A DNA stretch of 64,000 bases from Bosea vestrisii (lineage in GTDB: Bacteria; Pseudomonadota; Alphaproteobacteria; Rhizobiales; Beijerinckiaceae), in NCBI RefSeq assembly GCF_030144325.1, contig NZ_CP126307.1, forward strand, positions 3,073,501-3,137,500. The letters run 5' to 3'. The position numbers were made by a program, and so were the translations under genes. Shown here piece after piece: positions 60,788 to 64,000 of this stretch; positions within the stretch are counted from its first letter, which is position 1; every line of letters starts with the position of its first letter. Below the pieces are notes generated by a model. The model saw nothing but the letters and a program-made list of their open reading frames with translations. It made no database searches and was not told where the DNA came from.

Positions 60788-62083
60788 TCAGGCGGGCATC
60801 ATCGGCTTGATGCGCTCGATGATGGCGGAGACGGCATCCTTGACCGGCTTGCGGCCGAGTACGGCGAGCTGGACCTCCTCGAGGAAGGTCGCCTGGGCGC
60901 GGGCGGCTTCCGGGAAGGGCGGAAAGGCGCCGCGCGCCGTCGCCAGCACCTTGGCCTCGACCTCGGCGAGTGGGTTCTTGGCCTTCAACCCGGCATCGCC
61001 ATAACTCGAGACGCGGACCGGGCCGTTACCGTTGATCGCCATGCCGAGCGTCACGCGCTTGCTCGACACCTCCTTGATGAAGCTCCACGCGAGCGCCTTG
61101 TCCTTGGCGTTTCTGGGGATCGACATTGCCCAGGCCTCGACGACGGAGGCCATCGGCGCCTTGCCACGGATCGTCGCCGAGCCCGGGAATTCGATCGCCT
61201 TGATCTTGCCAGGGAATTTGCTTTGCTCGGGATTGTTGAGCTGGCCGGCGCGCGCGAAGGGCAAGGGCGAAAAGGCAGCGCGGCCCTGCTGCATCCAGGT
61301 GACGTGATCGTCGTTCTTGGTCGTGGCATAGCTGCGCGGCAGCGAGCCCGCCTCGAACATGCCGCGCAGGGCTGCGAGCGCCGCCTCCATCGCCTCGCGG
61401 TTGGGTACGAGCTTGAGATCGGCGCTGATGAAATCACCGCCATAGGCGCGGGCGAACATCACCGGGAAGACGGCGAGGTCGCTCGCCAGCACCATGCCGA
61501 CGACAGGCGTTCCCGCCTTCGAGGTGAAGGTACACTTCTTCGCCTGCTCGATCAGCTCTTCCAGCGTCGTCGGCGGGGCGGAGATACCGGCCTCCTCCAG
61601 CAGCGCCTCGTTGTAGAACAGCCCCTGCGTCGCATGGCGGACGGGAATGCCGATCAGCTTGCCGTCGACCGTCATGCCCTGAACGAGGCCAGGCGCGATA
61701 TCGCCGAAATCCTCGATCGCGTCCTTGCTCTGATAGGCGTCGAGCGGCTCGAACAGCGCGGCGATCTGCGAGGTCGGGCGGTTGTCGATGAGATAGCCGA
61801 TGCCGTACTCAGTCTCCTTCAGGCTGGCCTCGCGGAAGAGCCGGTCCTGCAGCGGGTTCGAGTCGAAGGTCGTGAAGGCGATCTCGGCATCGTTGGCCTT
61901 GCGCCAATCCTTGAGCAGGTCGCCATCGCCGCTGCCGAGCACGGTCTGATGGACCTTGTGGCTGAGGACGTTCAGCGTCTTGCCGGCGGCAAGGCCGGGG
62001 CCAGCGGCCAGCAGGGCTCCGGCCCCAGCTGCCCCGGCGATGAAACCGCGGCGCGTCAATTCGGTGGCGGGCTTTCTCGACAT
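60788..62083 (-). CDS. Sugar ABC transporter substrate-binding protein (family 1)
   Basis: 431-residue periplasmic binding protein with a twin-arginine-like leader ('ELTRRGFIAGAAGAGALLAA'), unusual for ABC binding proteins. Mature part has family 1 landmarks: 'IPVRHATQGLFYNEALLEEA', 'MQQGRAAFSPLPFARAG', 'MASVVEAWAMSIPRNAKDKA'. It is followed by FAD oxidoreductase, kinase and ribitol-type dehydrogenase genes, so a pentitol or its derivative is the probable ligand (inference). Confidence 0.92.
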   Translation of the reverse strand: MSRKPATELTRRGFIAGAAGAGALLAAGPGLAAGKTLNVLSHKVHQTVLGSGDGDLLKDWRKANDAEIAFTTFDSNPLQDRLFREASLKETEYGIGYLIDNRPTSQIAALFEPLDAYQSKDAIEDFGDIAPGLVQGMTVDGKLIGIPVRHATQGLFYNEALLEEAGISAPPTTLEELIEQAKKCTFTSKAGTPVVGMVLASDLAVFPVMFARAYGGDFISADLKLVPNREAMEAALAALRGMFEAGSLPRSYATTKNDDHVTWMQQGRAAFSPLPFARAGQLNNPEQSKFPGKIKAIEFPGSATIRGKAPMASVVEAWAMSIPRNAKDKALAWSFIKEVSSKRVTLGMAINGNGPVRVSSYGDAGLKAKNPLAEVEAKVLATARGAFPPFPEAARAQATFLEEVQLAVLGRKPVKDAVSAIIERIKPMMPA

Positions 62084-62107
62084 GGCTTCCTCCCTCTTTC
62101 TGGTTGG

Positions 62108-62941
62108 CTACCCCTTCGTCGAACCGGCGGTGAGGCCGGCCACGAGGTAGCGGTTCATGAAGACGACGAAGATGAGGACGGGCACGAGTTGCACCGTCGC
62201 GGCGGCGAACAGGATTCCCCAGTCGACTCCGTCGATGGAACCGATCATCTCGGAGATCACGAGCGGGGCGGTCTTGGCCTTCGTCGCAGTGAAGATGAAG
62301 GCGAAGAGGAACTCGTTCCAGGAGAAGACGATGACGAAGACCGCGACGGCGAGCACGCCGGGCATCGCGAGCGGCATGATGACCTTGCGCAGGATGGTCA
62401 GGCGGCTGGCGCCATCGATCGAGGCGGCCTCATCCAGCTCGCGCGGGATCTGGTCCATGAAGGTGCGCATCAGCACCGTGCCGAGCGAGACGAAGAAGGT
62501 CGCGTAGAGGAGGATCAGCACGAGATGCGTGTCGCTGAGGCCGAGCGCATTGACGATCGGAAAGAGCGGCAGCGTCACCACGATCGGCGGGATCAGGCGG
62601 ACAATGATGAGCCCGAGCAGGCTCGCCCCGAGCCAGCGCCCGGAATTGCGTGAGTAGACATAGCCGGCGCAGGCGCTGGCGACGATGGCGAGCAGCGTCG
62701 CGCCGAGCGTGATCACGAAGCTGTTCAAAAGCCCGTCGAAAAAGACGCCCCAGGAGCGCCAGAGCTCGGCGTAGTGCTTGAATGTCGGCGCGAACAGCCA
62801 TTTCGGCGGCACGGCGAAGATGTCCTGCCCCGGCTTCAGCGACGACATCGCAATGAACAGGATCGGGAACAGCGACCAGAACAGGATCGCGATGACGGCG
62901 AGCGCCTTGCCCGCCCCGATGAGAAGGCGCTCAGTGCGCAT
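62108..62941 (-). CDS. Carbohydrate ABC transporter permease (MalG type)
   Basis: 277-residue permease with six hydrophobic helices and the ATPase-contact loop 'ELDEAASIDGASRLTILRKV'. The start overlaps the end of the upstream permease gene by 11 nt. It builds the pore with that permease for the binding protein encoded 24 nt downstream. Confidence 0.93.
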   Translation of the reverse strand: MRTERLLIGAGKALAVIAILFWSLFPILFIAMSSLKPGQDIFAVPPKWLFAPTFKHYAELWRSWGVFFDGLLNSFVITLGATLLAIVASACAGYVYSRNSGRWLGASLLGLIIVRLIPPIVVTLPLFPIVNALGLSDTHLVLILLYATFFVSLGTVLMRTFMDQIPRELDEAASIDGASRLTILRKVIMPLAMPGVLAVAVFVIVFSWNEFLFAFIFTATKAKTAPLVISEMIGSIDGVDWGILFAAATVQLVPVLIFVVFMNRYLVAGLTAGSTKG

Positions 62942-63803
62942 GGGCCACCCCTCCGCGCCTGAGCAGGAGGACGTAGGCGCCGGCGAGCAGGAGCGACGCC
63001 AGCACCATGATCCAGGCCGTCGCGGCGGCCGGGCCGAAGGCGTTGAAGCTGAAGGCTTCCTGATAGAGGTAGATCGCCACCACCTCGGTCGAGCGTGCCG
63101 GCCCGCCCTTGGTCAGCAGCCAGGCCTCCGAGAACAGTCGGAAGGCGAAGATGTAGCGGAAGAGCAGCGCGATCAGCATCGCCGGGCCGAGCAGCGGCAG
63201 CGTCACGCGCCGGAAGGCCTGCCAGCGCGTCGCCCCGTCGATCCGGGCCGCCTCATAGAGCTCGGCCGGGATGGCGAGGCGCGCCGCATAGACGATAACG
63301 AAGGTGAAGGGCAGGTGCAGCCAGATCGTCAAAAGGCCGATCAGTCCCATCGCGTGCGACGGCTCGAACGACCAGTCGAGCGTCGGCAGGCCGAGCGCCC
63401 GCAGCGCGAGCGTGATCGGGCCGGCGTCGGGATCGAACAGGAAGCGCCACATCACCACGGCGGTGACTTCGCTGACGGCATAGGGCGCGAGCACGGCGAC
63501 CAGCAGAGAGCGCCGGAACGGCAGGCCGCTGGCGAAGAGCAGGGCCATGCCGAGGCCGACAGCGAGCTCCAGATGCACGGCGACGACGACGAGAACGACC
63601 GTGTTCCACAGCGCGCTGTGAAAGGCTGGATCGGCGAGGACGCGCCAATAGTTCTGCAGGCCAACGAAGCTCGGCGCCTGGCCGAAGCTCGAGGTGTTGA
63701 GGCTCAGCCAGACGACATAGAGCGACGGCAGCACGATCACGCTCAGGATGAGCAGATGCACCGGCGCAAGCAGCGGCAGTATCCGTGCCGTTCTTTGAAG
63801 CAC
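62931..63803 (-). CDS. Carbohydrate ABC transporter permease (MalF type)
   Basis: 290-residue permease: six hydrophobic helices starting 'LAPVHLLILSVIVLPSLYVV', contact loop 'ELYEAARIDGATRWQAFRRV'. GTG 63803 has a perfect GGAGG site 5-10 nt upstream. It is the first gene of the second sugar-importer operon visible in the window; an ATPase or regulator gene could lie beyond the right edge. Confidence 0.93.
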   Translation of the reverse strand: MLQRTARILPLLAPVHLLILSVIVLPSLYVVWLSLNTSSFGQAPSFVGLQNYWRVLADPAFHSALWNTVVLVVVAVHLELAVGLGMALLFASGLPFRRSLLVAVLAPYAVSEVTAVVMWRFLFDPDAGPITLALRALGLPTLDWSFEPSHAMGLIGLLTIWLHLPFTFVIVYAARLAIPAELYEAARIDGATRWQAFRRVTLPLLGPAMLIALLFRYIFAFRLFSEAWLLTKGGPARSTEVVAIYLYQEAFSFNAFGPAAATAWIMVLASLLLAGAYVLLLRRGGVAHAH

Positions 63804-63876
63804 GCTTTCCTCCAGATCTTCTTTCGCTCCGGGCTCTCTCGGCCCGGTGGCTCGGACGCTGGGCGTCCGCAGTCGC

Positions 63877-63999
63877 TATTCGTCAGTGCACCGCCTTGGG
63901 CGAAGCGGCGGGTCTCTCCGCGTTCGGAAGCAGATCAGGGTCGCGGGTGTTGCCACGATCCGCCCCATCGGCGAGCTCGCGCACGGAGTCGCGCACCTG
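63877..63999 (-). CDS. Possible C-terminal end of a gene cut by the right edge
   Basis: A minus-strand frame open from the right edge gives 40 residues ('QVRDSVRELADGADRGNTRD' first) and stops at 63877, 73 nt before the permease start. Its charge balance looks coding, but another frame is also open here, so the call is weak. No family can be recognised. Confidence 0.3.
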
Positions 64000-64000
64000 C

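Noticed and set aside
1..64000. CRISPR array, prophage, transposase, rRNA or tRNA
   Set aside because: Looked for regular short repeats with spacers, mobile-element genes and structural RNA sequences; none was evident. A tRNA in a short gap cannot be fully excluded without a covariance-model search.

Overview
The window is GC-rich, densely coded DNA from an alphaproteobacterium, most likely of the Hyphomicrobiales (a Bosea-like genome is my best guess from gene content and gene order; this is inference, not a database result). Pointers are the block DUF1674 - htpX - rsmB - heparinase family - purH, the TAXI-TRAP/DUF1850 set, the fused indolepyruvate oxidoreductase, and palindromic dispersed repeats of the kind common in this group. 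I see no rRNA, tRNA, CRISPR array, transposase or phage gene.

Left part (1-10.8 kb): a catabolic cluster on the plus strand. It holds a TAXI-TRAP importer (binding protein cut by the left edge, fused permease, DUF1850 protein), a gamma-glutamyltranspeptidase-family hydrolase, an amidase, a cobalt-type nitrile hydratase (alpha, beta, accessory protein) and a secreted DUF6454 protein. A NicO-type nickel/cobalt transporter and its DUF1007 partner run convergently and could serve cobalt homeostasis for the hydratase. Nitrile to amide to acid is the obvious chemistry.

11-28 kb: a fused indolepyruvate ferredoxin oxidoreductase and a Crp/Fnr regulator; a lipoprotein; an Ldh-family dehydrogenase flanked by a complete and a broken copy of a small Cys-rich exported protein; then a branched-chain-type ABC importer operon (CoA ligase, ATPase, two permeases, binding protein, ATPase), followed by a membrane Zn peptidase and a phenylacetate-CoA-ligase-like enzyme. 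Dispersed inverted-repeat elements sit inside this operon and at its end.

28-46.9 kb: mostly housekeeping and envelope genes: uracil-DNA glycosylase, 5'-nucleotidase, ferrochelatase, an alpha/beta hydrolase with a divergent MarR regulator and a clear double operator, SPFH/NfeD pair, L,D-transpeptidase, D-2-hydroxyacid dehydrogenase, DUF2853, cyclopropane synthase, SdhAF4-like DUF1674, HtpX, RsmB, heparinase family, PurH, a YbaK-type deacylase, DUF72 and an XRE regulator.

46.9-64 kb: a minus-strand polyol/pentitol region. One set is a UgpB/A/E-like ABC importer with a glycerophosphodiesterase and a mannitol/arabinitol-type dehydrogenase. Next come a SorC-family regulator, a HAD phosphatase, xylulokinase and a Zn polyol dehydrogenase. 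The last set is a second sugar ABC importer with an FAD oxidoreductase, a ribulokinase-type FGGY kinase and a ribitol-type SDR. Together they would convert pentitols to xylulose 5-phosphate and ribulose 5-phosphate. No ABC ATPase for either sugar importer is in the window.

A caution on data quality: five apparent single-base indels, four of them in homopolymer runs, break or distort four genes (ung, the MarR gene, the heparinase-family gene, the FGGY kinase). They may be consensus errors rather than real mutations.
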